The notes under the pieces: model-generated
Seen by the model: only the letters and a program-made list of their open reading frames with translations
Database searches by the model: none
What the model was told of the DNA's origin: nothing
Position numbers and translations under genes: made by a program
Shown: positions 20,880 to 28,521 of the stretch, piece by piece
Position numbering within the stretch: the first letter of the stretch is position 1
Layout of the letters: each line of letters opens with the position of its first letter
Assembly (NCBI RefSeq): GCF_025399795.1
Contig: NZ_JAODTZ010000010.1
Span: 1-64,000 of the forward strand
DNA length: 64,000 bases
Direction: 5' to 3'
Origin: Streptomyces rhizosphaerihabitans
Lineage (GTDB): Bacteria; Actinomycetota; Actinomycetes; Streptomycetales; Streptomycetaceae

Positions 20880-21689
20880 CTAGGCGAGCAGCTCGCCCTC
20901 GATGACCGTGACCGCGTGCCCCGAGAGAAGGGTGCGGTCGCCGCGCACTTCGGTGCGGACCAGGCCGGAGCGCGGGGAGGCCTGCAGGCCGGTGAGAGCG
21001 GGGCGGCCGAGGCGCTCGGACCAGAACGGCGCGAGGGCCGTGTGGGCGCTGCCGGTGACCGGGTCCTCGTCGATGCCGACATTCGGGAAGAAGCAGCGGG
21101 AGACGAAGTCGTAGCCCTGGGAGGGGTCTTCGGCGCGGGCGGTCGCGATGATGCCGCGCTCGGAAAAGCGGGCGAGCGCCTTGTGGTCCGGGGCGAGAGC
21201 GCGGACCGTCTTCTCGTCGGCGACCTCGACGAGCAGGTCACCGGTGTTCGGGCCGGTGTCGAGGGCGCGGAGCGGCTCGGCGCCGAGTGCCCCGGCGACA
21301 CCGTCGGGGGTCTCGACCGGGGTGAGCGGCGCGGTCGGGAAGTCCAGGGTGATCGAGCCGTCGGAGTCGGGGGTGGCGATGAGAACACCGCTGCGGGTGG
21401 CGAAGCGCACCGGGCCCCGGTGGGCGCCCGTGGTGTGCAGGACGTGCGCCGCCGCGAGGGTCGCGTGTCCGCACAGGGCGACTTCGGTGGCGGGGGTGAA
21501 CCAGCGCAGCGCCCAGTCGGCCTCGCCGCCTTCGGGGAGACGGTGGGTGAACGCCGTCTCCGCGTGGTTGACCTCCATGGCCACGCTCTGGAGCCATGCG
21601 TCGTCCGGGAAGGAGTCGAGGAGGAGGACCCCTGCCGGGTTGCCGGCGAAGGGGCGGTCGGTGAAGGCGTCGACGATACGAATGCGCAT
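20880..21689 (-). CDS. PhzF family isomerase/epimerase-like protein
   Basis: A 269-residue protein of the PhzF family, with a diaminopimelate-epimerase-like fold. It shows 'VDAFTDRPFAGNPAGVLLLD' at the N-terminus, 'ETAFTHRLPEGGEADWALRWF', 'ALCGHATLAAAHVL' and the C-terminal 'RCFFPNVGIDEDPVTGSAHTALAPFW' region. The catalytic Glu of PhzF corresponds to the Glu in 'NHAETAF'. Most family members outside phenazine clusters have no known substrate, and there are no phenazine genes here. The start ATG is at 21689. Confidence 0.9.
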   Translation of the reverse strand: MRIRIVDAFTDRPFAGNPAGVLLLDSFPDDAWLQSVAMEVNHAETAFTHRLPEGGEADWALRWFTPATEVALCGHATLAAAHVLHTTGAHRGPVRFATRSGVLIATPDSDGSITLDFPTAPLTPVETPDGVAGALGAEPLRALDTGPNTGDLLVEVADEKTVRALAPDHKALARFSERGIIATARAEDPSQGYDFVSRCFFPNVGIDEDPVTGSAHTALAPFWSERLGRPALTGLQASPRSGLVRTEVRGDRTLLSGHAVTVIEGELLA

Positions 21690-21867
21690 ACCCCGAAGCT
21701 AGTGGTCCCGGGAAGCCACCGGCCAAGGCCAATCCGGGGGATCTGGCCTCTTGCCGGCGCGGGCGAGCCCATGGGCGGGCTGCGCGGGCGGGCGGCTCGC
21801 ACGGTGGCACCGCCGCCTCGCGCGCCACCGGTCGCACGGGAGCCATGCGTGGCACGAACGGCAGTGG

Positions 21868-21934
21868 CACTGTCCCGCTTGCCGGAAGGCTGCATCGGCG
21901 TGTCCGAGGAAGCCTTCTGGCAAGCGGGACAGTG
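21868..21934. repeat. Long inverted repeat next to a mobile cassette
   Basis: A 24-bp arm (21868-21891) pairs with 21911-21934 (one mismatch) around a 19-nt loop. The right arm ends exactly at the first base of the 4-bp duplicated target of the cassette at 21938. The hairpin may be a transcription terminator or an older repeat that served as insertion target. Confidence 0.75.
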
Positions 21935-21937
21935 CCT

Positions 21938-22683
21938 TGTCCTGTCTCAGTGAAGTTTGACCAGTCTCAGTGAAGTTTGACCGACGCTGCCGGTCAGGCA
22001 GGATGCAGCACAGCCACGGCGATCTCACGCACGCGGTCCTGCGTGATCCCGGTGCGCTGTTCGACGGCGAGCGGGTGGTCGGTGGGCTCCAGCTCGATGA
22101 GGGGCCGCTTGCCGACCGGTCGCGTGTGGGCGTTGGTCTTCAGGTCGGTGGTGCCCTCGGAGTAGAGCGCGAGCTCGGTGCTGAGCCAGCCGAAGTACGG
22201 CCTCTCGGCCTCGCGGCCCTCCGTGTTCCACACCTCAAGAGCACGGGCGAAACTGTCCTTGCTCAGAGAGACCCAGACGCCCCAGGAGAAGACGTCCTGG
22301 CTGCCGATCACAGGTATCTCGATCAGCCCCCTGATGAAGAAGTGCCGGCCCTTGATCACGCACTGGTCGGACGACAGCATGCTGTCCGGATCGCTCTCGA
22401 AACTGGGCTCCCAGACGTCAGGGGCCATGGTCGAGTAGCTCATGGGGAGCTCTGCATGGTGGTCGCCGCAGCCTGAGCACGTGAAACCGAGATCGTTAGA
22501 CATGGCGCGAGCTTAGCGAGCACCCGCACAGGGTTTCCCCGGGCCGTCCAACAGCCGCTGGTGGCACGCTGCCGCCATCATCCAGGCCCGGCTCGTCGGT
22601 CCCGTCCGGTGAAACTTCGATGAGACGAACAGGCCGGTCGTCAATCTTCGGTGAGACCGGTGCATCTTCGCCGAAACAGGACA
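21938..22683. mobile_element. Non-autonomous transposon-like cassette carrying a DUF2199 gene
   Basis: The 746-bp segment starts TGTCCTGT and ends ACAGGACA. The outer 45 bp at each end are inverted copies of each other (34 of 45 positions match). Each end contains serial copies of a 19-bp unit, GTCTCAGTGAAGTTTGACC on the left (twice, near 21944 and 21964) and related copies on the right (third one at 22608-22626). GCCT directly precedes (21934-21937) and directly follows (22684-22687) the element, which is a 4-bp target duplication. Ends with TG...CA and repeated subunits resemble IS21-type elements. No transposase is present. Confidence 0.82.
21994..22503 (-). CDS. DUF2199 domain-containing protein (cassette passenger)
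   Basis: A 169-residue protein of the DUF2199 family. An N-terminal CxxC ('FTCSGCGDHHAELP') is followed by 'FIRGLIEIPVIGSQDVFSWGVWVSLS' segments and a C-terminal half with 'RPLIELEPTDHPLAVEQRTGIT'. The family binds an unknown ligand, perhaps a zinc ion through the cysteines; no enzymatic role is known. It is the only gene in the transposon-like cassette and runs toward the left end. Its base composition is less GC-rich than that of its neighbours, consistent with transfer. Confidence 0.88.
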   Translation of the reverse strand: MSNDLGFTCSGCGDHHAELPMSYSTMAPDVWEPSFESDPDSMLSSDQCVIKGRHFFIRGLIEIPVIGSQDVFSWGVWVSLSKDSFARALEVWNTEGREAERPYFGWLSTELALYSEGTTDLKTNAHTRPVGKRPLIELEPTDHPLAVEQRTGITQDRVREIAVAVLHPA

Positions 22684-22721
22684 GCCTGCCCTTCTCCAAG
22701 GGGTTGTCACGTGAAGGCTTC

Positions 22722-22757
22722 CGATATATCGTTGACGCATCGCGACCGATCAACGAT
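22722..22757 (+). promoter_or_regulatory. Probable PadR operator
   Basis: The palindrome CGATATATCG (22722-22731) overlaps one arm of the inverted repeat ATCGTTGA (22728-22735) / TCAACGAT (22750-22757). It lies 17 nt upstream of the padR-like start. AT-rich palindromes of this kind are typical of autoregulated PadR genes. The -10 and -35 boxes were not assigned with confidence. Confidence 0.7.
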
Positions 22758-22774
22758 GGAATGGAGTGATTGCG

Positions 22775-23428
22775 ATGCGTTCCCGTGGAGAAGACTTCGG
22801 ATACGAGCACGAACACGGACATGGACACCACGGCGGACCCGGACATCGAGGTCGGGGCGGCTTCGAGGGACTGCGGGGGGCTTTCGGGCCCTTCGGGCCG
22901 GGTGGTCCCGGCGGCCCCGGCTTCGGAGGACCCGGCTTCGGCCCGGGTCCCTGGGGTGGGCGCGGCGGCCGGGGCGGACCGCGGGGGAGGGCGCGACGCG
23001 GTGACGTACGCGCGTCGATCCTCGCCCTGCTCAAGGACCGGTCCATGCATGGTTACGAGATGATCCAGGAGATCGCCGAGCGCAGCGGCGGGGCATGGAA
23101 GCCCAGCCCGGGTTCGGTGTACCCGACCCTTCAGCTGCTGGAGGACGAGGGCCTGATCACCAGCGAGGCCGAGGGCGGCAAGAAGCTGTTCTCGCTCACC
23201 GAGTCCGGCCGCAGCGCGGCCGACGAGGGTCCCGACGCGCCTTGGGAAGAGGCCGGGCGCGGGGTCGACTGGGAGACGCTGCACGAGATCCGGCAGGCCG
23301 GCTTCGGTCTCATGGAGGCCTTCGGCCAGGTCTGGAAGACCGGCAGCAAGGGTCAGCGCGACAAGGCGCTGGCGGTCATCAACGAAGCCCGCAAGAAGCT
23401 GTACCTGATCCTCGCCGACGAGGACTGA
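22775..23428 (+). CDS. PadR family transcriptional regulator with His/Gly-rich N-terminus
   Basis: A 217-residue regulator. Residues 1-75 are of low complexity: first a His-rich run ('EHEHGHGHHGGPGHRGRGG'), then Gly/Phe/Pro repeats. Residues 76-160 are the PadR winged helix ('ILALLKDRSMHGYEMIQEIAE', 'PSPGSVYPTLQLLEDEGLI'). The C-terminal helices are for dimerisation. The His-rich tail might sense metals, but this is an inference. ATG 22775 has GGAG 8 nt upstream; the GTG at 22766 is an alternative. Probably autoregulated through the upstream palindrome. Confidence 0.9.
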   Translation: MRSRGEDFGYEHEHGHGHHGGPGHRGRGGFEGLRGAFGPFGPGGPGGPGFGGPGFGPGPWGGRGGRGGPRGRARRGDVRASILALLKDRSMHGYEMIQEIAERSGGAWKPSPGSVYPTLQLLEDEGLITSEAEGGKKLFSLTESGRSAADEGPDAPWEEAGRGVDWETLHEIRQAGFGLMEAFGQVWKTGSKGQRDKALAVINEARKKLYLILADED

Positions 23429-23449
23429 CGGCGTGCTGTGGTACCTGCC

Positions 23450-23481
23450 GGCGCCTCGCGGAAGTGTTTCCGCGGGGCGCC
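23450..23481. terminator. Bidirectional terminator
   Basis: A 14-bp stem (23450-23463 with 23468-23481, one wobble) and 4-nt loop, followed by TTT, lies between the convergent padR-like and SRPBCC genes. Confidence 0.8.
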
Positions 23482-23536
23482 TTTCCGCATACGGAGCGCC
23501 GGGCGCCGCCTCGTGCGGCGCGGGGACGTGCGGGGC

Positions 23537-23965
23537 TCAGACCACCAGCCCGGCCAGCTTGCGCAGCGACTCGTCGAGGGCGGCCGTCGCCGAGTCCTTG
23601 AGCTTGCCGGCCATCAACGAGACGGCCGCACCCGTGAACTCCCCGTCGATGCGCACCGACGTGGCGTCGCCGTCGGGGATGAGCGTGTAGCGCGTGGAGA
23701 CGTTCACCGACATCGGACCCTTGCCGCGGATGGCCAGGGTGCGGCCGGACTCCAGTTCCTCGATGGTCCAGGTGACCTCGGCCGGGAAGCCCATGAGCTT
23801 CATGTTCTCCGCGAAGGTGCCGCCCACTTCGAGCTTTTCCGGGCCGCCCTTCGGGAAGTTGGTGTGTGTCGCGTTCCACTCGCCGTAGGCGGACCAGTCC
23901 GTGAGCTGGGCCCAGATCTTCTCCGCGGGCGCCTCGATACGTGCTTCCGCGCTGACTTCGGCCAT
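23537..23965 (-). CDS. SRPBCC (START-like) family protein
   Basis: A 142-residue protein of the SRPBCC superfamily, resembling the polyketide cyclase / CO dehydrogenase subunit G group. It starts 'MAEVSAEARIEAPAEKIWAQ' and contains 'LTDWSAYGEWNATHTNFP' and 'GRTLAIRGKGPMSVNVSTRY'. It probably binds a hydrophobic ligand in its helix-grip pocket; the ligand is unknown. Start ATG 23965 has GAAGGGG upstream. It is a single-gene unit converging on padR. Confidence 0.85.
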   Translation of the reverse strand: MAEVSAEARIEAPAEKIWAQLTDWSAYGEWNATHTNFPKGGPEKLEVGGTFAENMKLMGFPAEVTWTIEELESGRTLAIRGKGPMSVNVSTRYTLIPDGDATSVRIDGEFTGAAVSLMAGKLKDSATAALDESLRKLAGLVV

Positions 23966-24466
23966 GCGACCACCCCTTCGTGTCGGGCGCTGCGCCCGGC
24001 GCAGCTACGGTGTCGCGGAACGTAGCCCCAGGCCCTGGAACATTCAATACTGATGAACCGTCAGGAATTGTGGAGGGGTGGCGGGTCGAGCACCGGGACG
24101 GGCGGCCCGGGGAGCGGGCCCGGGGACTCGGGGTGGGGAACAGAGCCCGTCGGCGCGGTCGGCCGTCCCGTGCTGGGGCACTCGCGGAGGTCGGGGCGGG
24201 TTTGCGCGGAGGTCCGGCGACGGGCGTGGGCGGAGGTCCGGCGGCGGGCATTCGCGGAGGTCGGGAGCGGGCGTGGGCGGAGGATTGTGGGGTGGCCGCG
24301 GGCTGAGGTCCGACGGGCGGGCGCGGTGCGGCCCGGCCGGCCGAGGGGGCGTGAGGCAAGGCGACGCGCGCCTCAGGGGGAAATCGGCGCGAAGTCATCC
24401 GTAAGGAGGAGAACCCGCACGGGGATGCCCACCCTGTGTCGGACCTGAAGATGCTGCCCGCCGTGG
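23966..24466. other. Intergenic region with imperfect GC-rich repeats
   Basis: About 500 bp. Near 24040-24070 an AT-richer stretch with TGATGAACCGTCAGG may be promoter or operator DNA for the SRPBCC gene. From 24100 to 24330 there are imperfect repeats of GCGGAGGTC and GGGCGTGGGCGG. Open frames across it have the biased Arg/Gly/Ala composition of frame shadows, so I call no gene. Confidence 0.5.
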
Positions 24467-25051
24467 ATGACCCGGCGCCACGAGGCTGATGGGGTAGAGG
24501 TCGTGCCATCCCGTATCCCCCAGCAGCCCGCCGCCGCGAGCGGCCCGAACCGTCCAGGCATCGATGCCGGACTCAGCGCTGAGCTGGCCTCGGTGGTCTC
24601 CGGTGCGCGCAGAAGGGCGCTGCGCGACGGGGACCGGCAGATCGACACGGCCCATCTGCTGCACTCCCTGCTGGAGTCCGACCCCGAGGTACGCGCCGTC
24701 TTCGACGGCGGGCCGCAGGTCGCCCGGCTGCTCGGCTACCTCGTGCAGCGCAGCATCGGCTACGGGCTCCGCTGGCAGAGCGCCGTCGAGGACTCGGGTG
24801 CCGGACCGGTGGTGGCCGGCGGGAGATGGTCCCCGATGGCGGCAGGTGCCATGGAGGAGGCGTACGAGCGCGCCGTGCTGCGGGGCGATGAGAGGGCCCG
24901 TGGTCTCGACATGCTCGCGGCGCTCGTCGCCGATCCCCGGTCGCGGGCCGTCGAGGTCCTTGGACGCGCCGGTGTCGAGCTCCCGCCACTGCTGGAGCGG
25001 ATCGAGAGCGGCTGCGCGGAGTGCGTGAGCGGCGGCGACGCGGGCTGCTGA
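24467..25051 (+). CDS. Clp N-terminal domain protein
   Basis: A 194-residue protein that holds two Clp-N repeats (residues about 40-110 and 120-185; 'RRALRDGDRQIDTAHLLHSLLE', 'ARGLDMLAALVADP') without any ATPase domain. Such stand-alone Clp-N proteins are common in Streptomyces and may act as adaptors for ClpC or ClpP systems; this is inference. The start is unclear: ATG 24467 opens the frame, but GTG 24503 gives a family-like N-terminus and has purine-rich sequence upstream. A short Cys-rich tail ends the protein. Confidence 0.8.
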   Translation: MTRRHEADGVEVVPSRIPQQPAAASGPNRPGIDAGLSAELASVVSGARRRALRDGDRQIDTAHLLHSLLESDPEVRAVFDGGPQVARLLGYLVQRSIGYGLRWQSAVEDSGAGPVVAGGRWSPMAAGAMEEAYERAVLRGDERARGLDMLAALVADPRSRAVEVLGRAGVELPPLLERIESGCAECVSGGDAGC

Positions 25052-25282
25052 GGTCCGTCCCGGAGGGTGCCTGGAGCAGGCGCGCCGGAGGGGGAGCGGG
25101 CGCGGCCGAGGGGGAGCGGCGGGCCGGATGGGGAGTGGCGGGCCGGAGTGGGCGCCCGGGAGCCCGGACGCTGTGTTCCATCTTGCGGTCCGGCGGTCGT
25201 CGACGGCCGGTGCCGGAGTCCAGCCGTTGAGACAGGTGTCATCGGGGGTGACGGTCATGTCGTCGCCTGTCATCATGTGCCG

Positions 25283-26287
25283 GTGCATACGTCTCAGGGG
25301 AGTCAGGGCAACCACGGAAGAGGCGTCGGGCTGGGCCTGGCGCTCGTGTCGGCGGTCGCGTTCGGCGGATCGGGTGTCGCGGCCAAGCCGCTGATCGAGG
25401 CAGGGCTCGATCCGCTCCACGTGGTGTGGCTGCGGGTGGCGGGCGCCGCCCTCGTCATGCTGCCGCTGGCCGTGCGGCACCGGGCGCTGGTGAAGCGACG
25501 CCCCGCGCTGCTCGCCGGGTTCGGACTTCTCGGTGTGGCCGGTGTCCAGGCCTTCTACTTCGCCGCGATCTCGCGCATCCCCGTCGGCGTCGCCCTGCTC
25601 GTGGAGTACCTCGCCCCCGCGCTGGTGCTCGGCTGGGTGCGCTTCGTGCAGCGCCGGCCCGTCTCGCGCGGCGCGGCCCTCGGTGTCGTCCTCGCGGTCG
25701 GCGGACTCGCCTGCGTGGTGGAGGTGTGGTCGGGGCTGAGCTTCGACGTCGTAGGACTCCTGCTCGCGCTGGGCGCCGCCTGCTGCCAGGTCGGCTACTT
25801 CGTCCTGTCCGACCAGGGCAGCGACGCGGGGGACGAAGCGCCCGACCCGCTGGGCGTGATCGCGTACGGGCTGCTCGTAGGCACCCTTGTGCTGACCGCG
25901 GTCGCGCGCCCCTGGACCATGGACTGGTCCGTCCTCGGCGGCAGCGCGGACATGAACGGGACGTCCGTGCTCGCCTCACTGCTCCTCGGCTGGATCGTCT
26001 TCATCGCCACCGTCGTCGCCTACGTCACCGGAGTCCTCTCCGTGCGCAGGCTCTCCCCGCAGGTCGCGGGCGTCGTGGCCTGTCTCGAGGCGGTGATCGC
26101 CACCGTTCTGGCCTGGGTCCTGCTGGGCGAGCACCTCTCGGCGCCGCAGATCGTCGGCGGCGCGGTGGTCCTGCTCGGTGCGTTCATCGCGCAGTCGTCG
26201 GCCCCGTCGAAGCCCTCGCTGGAGCAGGACGCGAATGGGCCGAACGACGCCGAAAGGGAGTTGGCGGCCCACGGAACGGCCGTCTAA
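25283..26287 (+). CDS. EamA family (DMT superfamily) transporter
   Basis: A 334-residue membrane protein with ten predicted helices and two EamA repeats ('GLGLALVSAVAFGGSGVAAKPL' region at the start, second repeat from about residue 165). These proteins export or import small metabolites such as amino acids; the substrate is unknown. GTG 25283 is chosen because hydrophobic sequence starts soon after and no good ribosome-binding site exists upstream; the mRNA might be leaderless. A short leader-like frame and a second EamA gene follow on the same strand. Confidence 0.85.
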   Translation: MHTSQGSQGNHGRGVGLGLALVSAVAFGGSGVAAKPLIEAGLDPLHVVWLRVAGAALVMLPLAVRHRALVKRRPALLAGFGLLGVAGVQAFYFAAISRIPVGVALLVEYLAPALVLGWVRFVQRRPVSRGAALGVVLAVGGLACVVEVWSGLSFDVVGLLLALGAACCQVGYFVLSDQGSDAGDEAPDPLGVIAYGLLVGTLVLTAVARPWTMDWSVLGGSADMNGTSVLASLLLGWIVFIATVVAYVTGVLSVRRLSPQVAGVVACLEAVIATVLAWVLLGEHLSAPQIVGGAVVLLGAFIAQSSAPSKPSLEQDANGPNDAERELAAHGTAV

Positions 26288-26297
26288 GGTGCTGATC

Positions 26298-26336
26298 ATG
26301 CCTACGACGCTCGTTCTTCCGCCTCCGGCCGCCTGA
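26298..26336 (+). CDS. Possible 12-codon leader peptide
   Basis: An ATG with AAGGTG 7 nt upstream opens a short frame, MPTTLVLPPPAA, ending at TGA 26336. It lies 10 nt after one EamA gene and 164 nt before the next. The region after it contains nested GC hairpins (for example CCCGGC/GCCGGG near 26363-26378). Leu, Val and consecutive Pro codons suggest an attenuation-type leader for the following transporter gene. The peptide is a prediction only. Confidence 0.45.
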   Translation: MPTTLVLPPPAA

Positions 26337-26499
26337 GGCGGGCGTACCGGAATACCGGCCCGGCCCCGCGCCGGGCGGAACGGCGCTGCCCGCAGAAGAA
26401 GTCCGAGGACCTTTCCGTACGCCCCTGCCCCCGTGGCACGAGCTGCGACGCGGTCCCTTCCCGAACTTCTGACCTTCTGCGGAACTGCGGAGAGAACAC

Positions 26500-27486
26500 G
26501 TGTCGAACACCGCTGTCGGCCTGCCCGTCGGGCGAGGCCTGCTCTACCTGATCGTCGCCGGTGCCGCCTGGGGCACCGCGGGCGCCGCCGCGTCACTGGT
26601 CTACCGGGCCAGTGACATGGGCCCCATCGCCCTCTCCTTCTGGCGCTGCGCGGGCGGACTCGCCCTGCTCCTCGCCGTACGCCTGTGCCCTCGCCCGGGC
26701 CTTCGCTCGGGCCGACGCGCGGGCCGCGCCGTCGGGCGGGAGCCGCTCGGCCGCAAAGCGCTCCGGATCGGTCTGACCGGCCTCGGGCTGGCCGTATTCC
26801 AGACCGCCTACTTCGCCGCCGTCGAGGCGACCGGACTCGCGGTGGCGACCGTCGTCACCCTCGGAGCCGGGCCCGTGCTCATCGCGCTCGGCGCCCGGCT
26901 GACCATGGGGGAGCGGCTCGGCCGGGGCGGGAGTGCCGCCGTCGTCGGGGCACTGACCGGGCTCGGCGTGCTGGTCCTGGGCGGTGAGGGCGCCACCGTG
27001 CGCCCCGGGGGTGTCACGCTCGCGGTGCTCTCCGCGGCCGGATACTCCGCGATGACCCTGCTCACCCGCTGGTGGGGGCGCGACGGCCGCGTCGACGGGT
27101 CCGGCACGACCGTGTGGACGTTCGCCGTCACCACCGTCTGCCTGCTGCCGTTCGGGCTCGCCGAGGGGCTGATCCCGCATGCCGCGCATCCGGTCCATGT
27201 GCTGGCCCTGCTGGCGTACATCGCCGCCGTCCCCACGGCACTGGCCTACGCCCTCTTCTTCGCCGGCGCCGCCGTCGTCCGCTCCGCGACCGTATCCGTG
27301 ATCATGCTCCTGGAGCCGGTCAGCGCGGCCGCTCTGGCCGTCGGTCTGCTCGGTGAACGGCTCACCCCGCCGACGCTCGTCGGCACCCTGCTCATGCTCG
27401 GCTCGGTCGCCGGCCTTGCGGTGGCCGAGGCGCGTGCCGCGGGGGCCGAACGGCGAGCGGTGCCCGAGGCCGCGCTTCTCGTGTGA
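26500..27486 (+). CDS. EamA family (DMT superfamily) transporter
   Basis: A 328-residue protein with about ten membrane helices and two EamA repeats ('[20 protein letters not shown]', second from about residue 170; '[20 protein letters not shown]' near the end). The central loop after helix 2 is unusually long and rich in Arg and Gly. The substrate is unknown. GTG 26500 has GGAGAG 5 nt upstream. It may be controlled by the upstream leader peptide region. Confidence 0.88.
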   Translation: MSNTAVGLPVGRGLLYLIVAGAAWGTAGAAASLVYRASDMGPIALSFWRCAGGLALLLAVRLCPRPGLRSGRRAGRAVGREPLGRKALRIGLTGLGLAVFQTAYFAAVEATGLAVATVVTLGAGPVLIALGARLTMGERLGRGGSAAVVGALTGLGVLVLGGEGATVRPGGVTLAVLSAAGYSAMTLLTRWWGRDGRVDGSGTTVWTFAVTTVCLLPFGLAEGLIPHAAHPVHVLALLAYIAAVPTALAYALFFAGAAVVRSATVSVIMLLEPVSAAALAVGLLGERLTPPTLVGTLLMLGSVAGLAVAEARAAGAERRAVPEAALLV

Positions 27487-27796
27487 GGCCCTCGGGCGGC
27501 GGTGCCTGTGTGTGACCCGAGAGGGGCGGTGGCGCTCAGGTGGCGAAGGACCAGCGCCGGTCCGGGCAGGGGCCGGTGCCGGTCCGAAGCACCCGGCGCC
27601 GGTCGGAGGTGCGCGGTCCTGGCCCGAGGCACCCTGTACGGGTCCGTGCGGGCTGGGTACGGACCCGTACCTGACCCGTACCTGACCCCTGACCCGTACC
27701 CGGCTCATCCGTTCGCGCCCGAGTCCTCACCTTGGACGACGCCCTGGTTCGCGCCCTCGTCCTCGTCCTGGTCCGGATACAGGCCCGCTCGCGCGT
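27487..27796. other. Intergenic region with short tandem repeats
   Basis: Between convergent genes. It contains tandem copies of GACCCGTACCT (27662-27672, 27673-27683, and a variant at 27691-27701) and looser repeats of GGTCCGGGC-type sequence before them. No gene or clear terminator was seen. Confidence 0.5.
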
Positions 27797-28486
27797 TCAC
27801 GGCGCCGTCAGGTAGCCGGGCAGTTCGATGCCCGGTGCCAGGTCGTCCGCCGGGACCGGGGTGCCGTGCCCCTTGATCAGCGGGACCACGCCGGTCCAGT
27901 GGGGGAGGGCGAGGTCCTCGGGCTCGTCGTTCGGGCCGCCGGTGCGCAGCTTCGCGGAGACCTCGTCCAGATCCAGGCTGATCACGGCGGTGGCCGCGAG
28001 TTCCTTGGCGTTGGCCGGACGGGAGTCGCCGGACCGGCCGGGGACGACGTGGTCGACCAGCGCGTCCAGCGCCAGGCGCTTCTCGTCGGGGTCCGTCACC
28101 TGGTGGGCGATGCCGTGCACCACCACGGAGCGGTAGTTCATCGAGTGGTGGAAGGCCGAGCGGGCCAGCACCAGTCCGTCGACGTGGGTCACGGTCAGGC
28201 AGACGGCCAGCCCGGGATCGGCCTGGCCGGTCATCCGCAGCGGGCGCGAACCCGTCGAGCCGTGCACGTAGAGCCGCTCGCCGACCCGTGCGTACAGCGT
28301 GGGCAGGACGATCGGCGCGCCGTCGCGGACGAAGCCGAGGTGGCAGACGTACCCCTCGTCGAGTATCGCGTGCACCATCTCGTGGTCGTACGCGGCGCGT
28401 TCCTTGGAGCGGGTGGGGACAGTGCGGTCGGTCGGGGTGTAGGCAGCGGACCCCGTCGTCCTCGGCTGGGTGTTCGTCTCCGGCAT
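27797..28486 (-). CDS. Pyridoxamine 5'-phosphate oxidase family protein
   Basis: A 229-residue flavin- or F420-binding split-barrel protein of the PPOX class, similar to NimA-like nitroimidazole-resistance proteins. Motifs include 'GYVCHLGFVRDGAPIVLPTLYAR', 'LYVHGSTGSRPLR' and 'HSMNYRSVVVHG'. It may oxidise pyridoxamine phosphate or reduce another substrate; not certain. ATG 28486 is preceded by GGAGAAGG; ATG 28498 is in frame upstream and overlaps the operator-like palindrome. Divergent from a MocR regulator, which suggests that regulator controls it. Confidence 0.85.
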   Translation of the reverse strand: MPETNTQPRTTGSAAYTPTDRTVPTRSKERAAYDHEMVHAILDEGYVCHLGFVRDGAPIVLPTLYARVGERLYVHGSTGSRPLRMTGQADPGLAVCLTVTHVDGLVLARSAFHHSMNYRSVVVHGIAHQVTDPDEKRLALDALVDHVVPGRSGDSRPANAKELAATAVISLDLDEVSAKLRTGGPNDEPEDLALPHWTGVVPLIKGHGTPVPADDLAPGIELPGYLTAP

Positions 28487-28521
28487 TGCCTTCTCCATTG
28501 CACTAGTGCATAATCTCTTTT
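28486..28521. promoter_or_regulatory. Shared promoter/operator of the MocR and PPOX genes
   Basis: On the plus strand, TTGCCT (28486-28491) and CATAAT (28509-28514) are 17 bp apart and place the transcription start at or near the GTG at 28522, so the mocR mRNA may be leaderless. The perfect palindrome TGCACTAGTGCA (28499-28510) sits between the boxes and is a good operator candidate. Confidence 0.7.

Noticed and set aside
23980..24448. Several overlapping plus-strand frames before the Clp-N gene
   Set aside because: They arise from imperfect GC repeats and have no natural protein composition.
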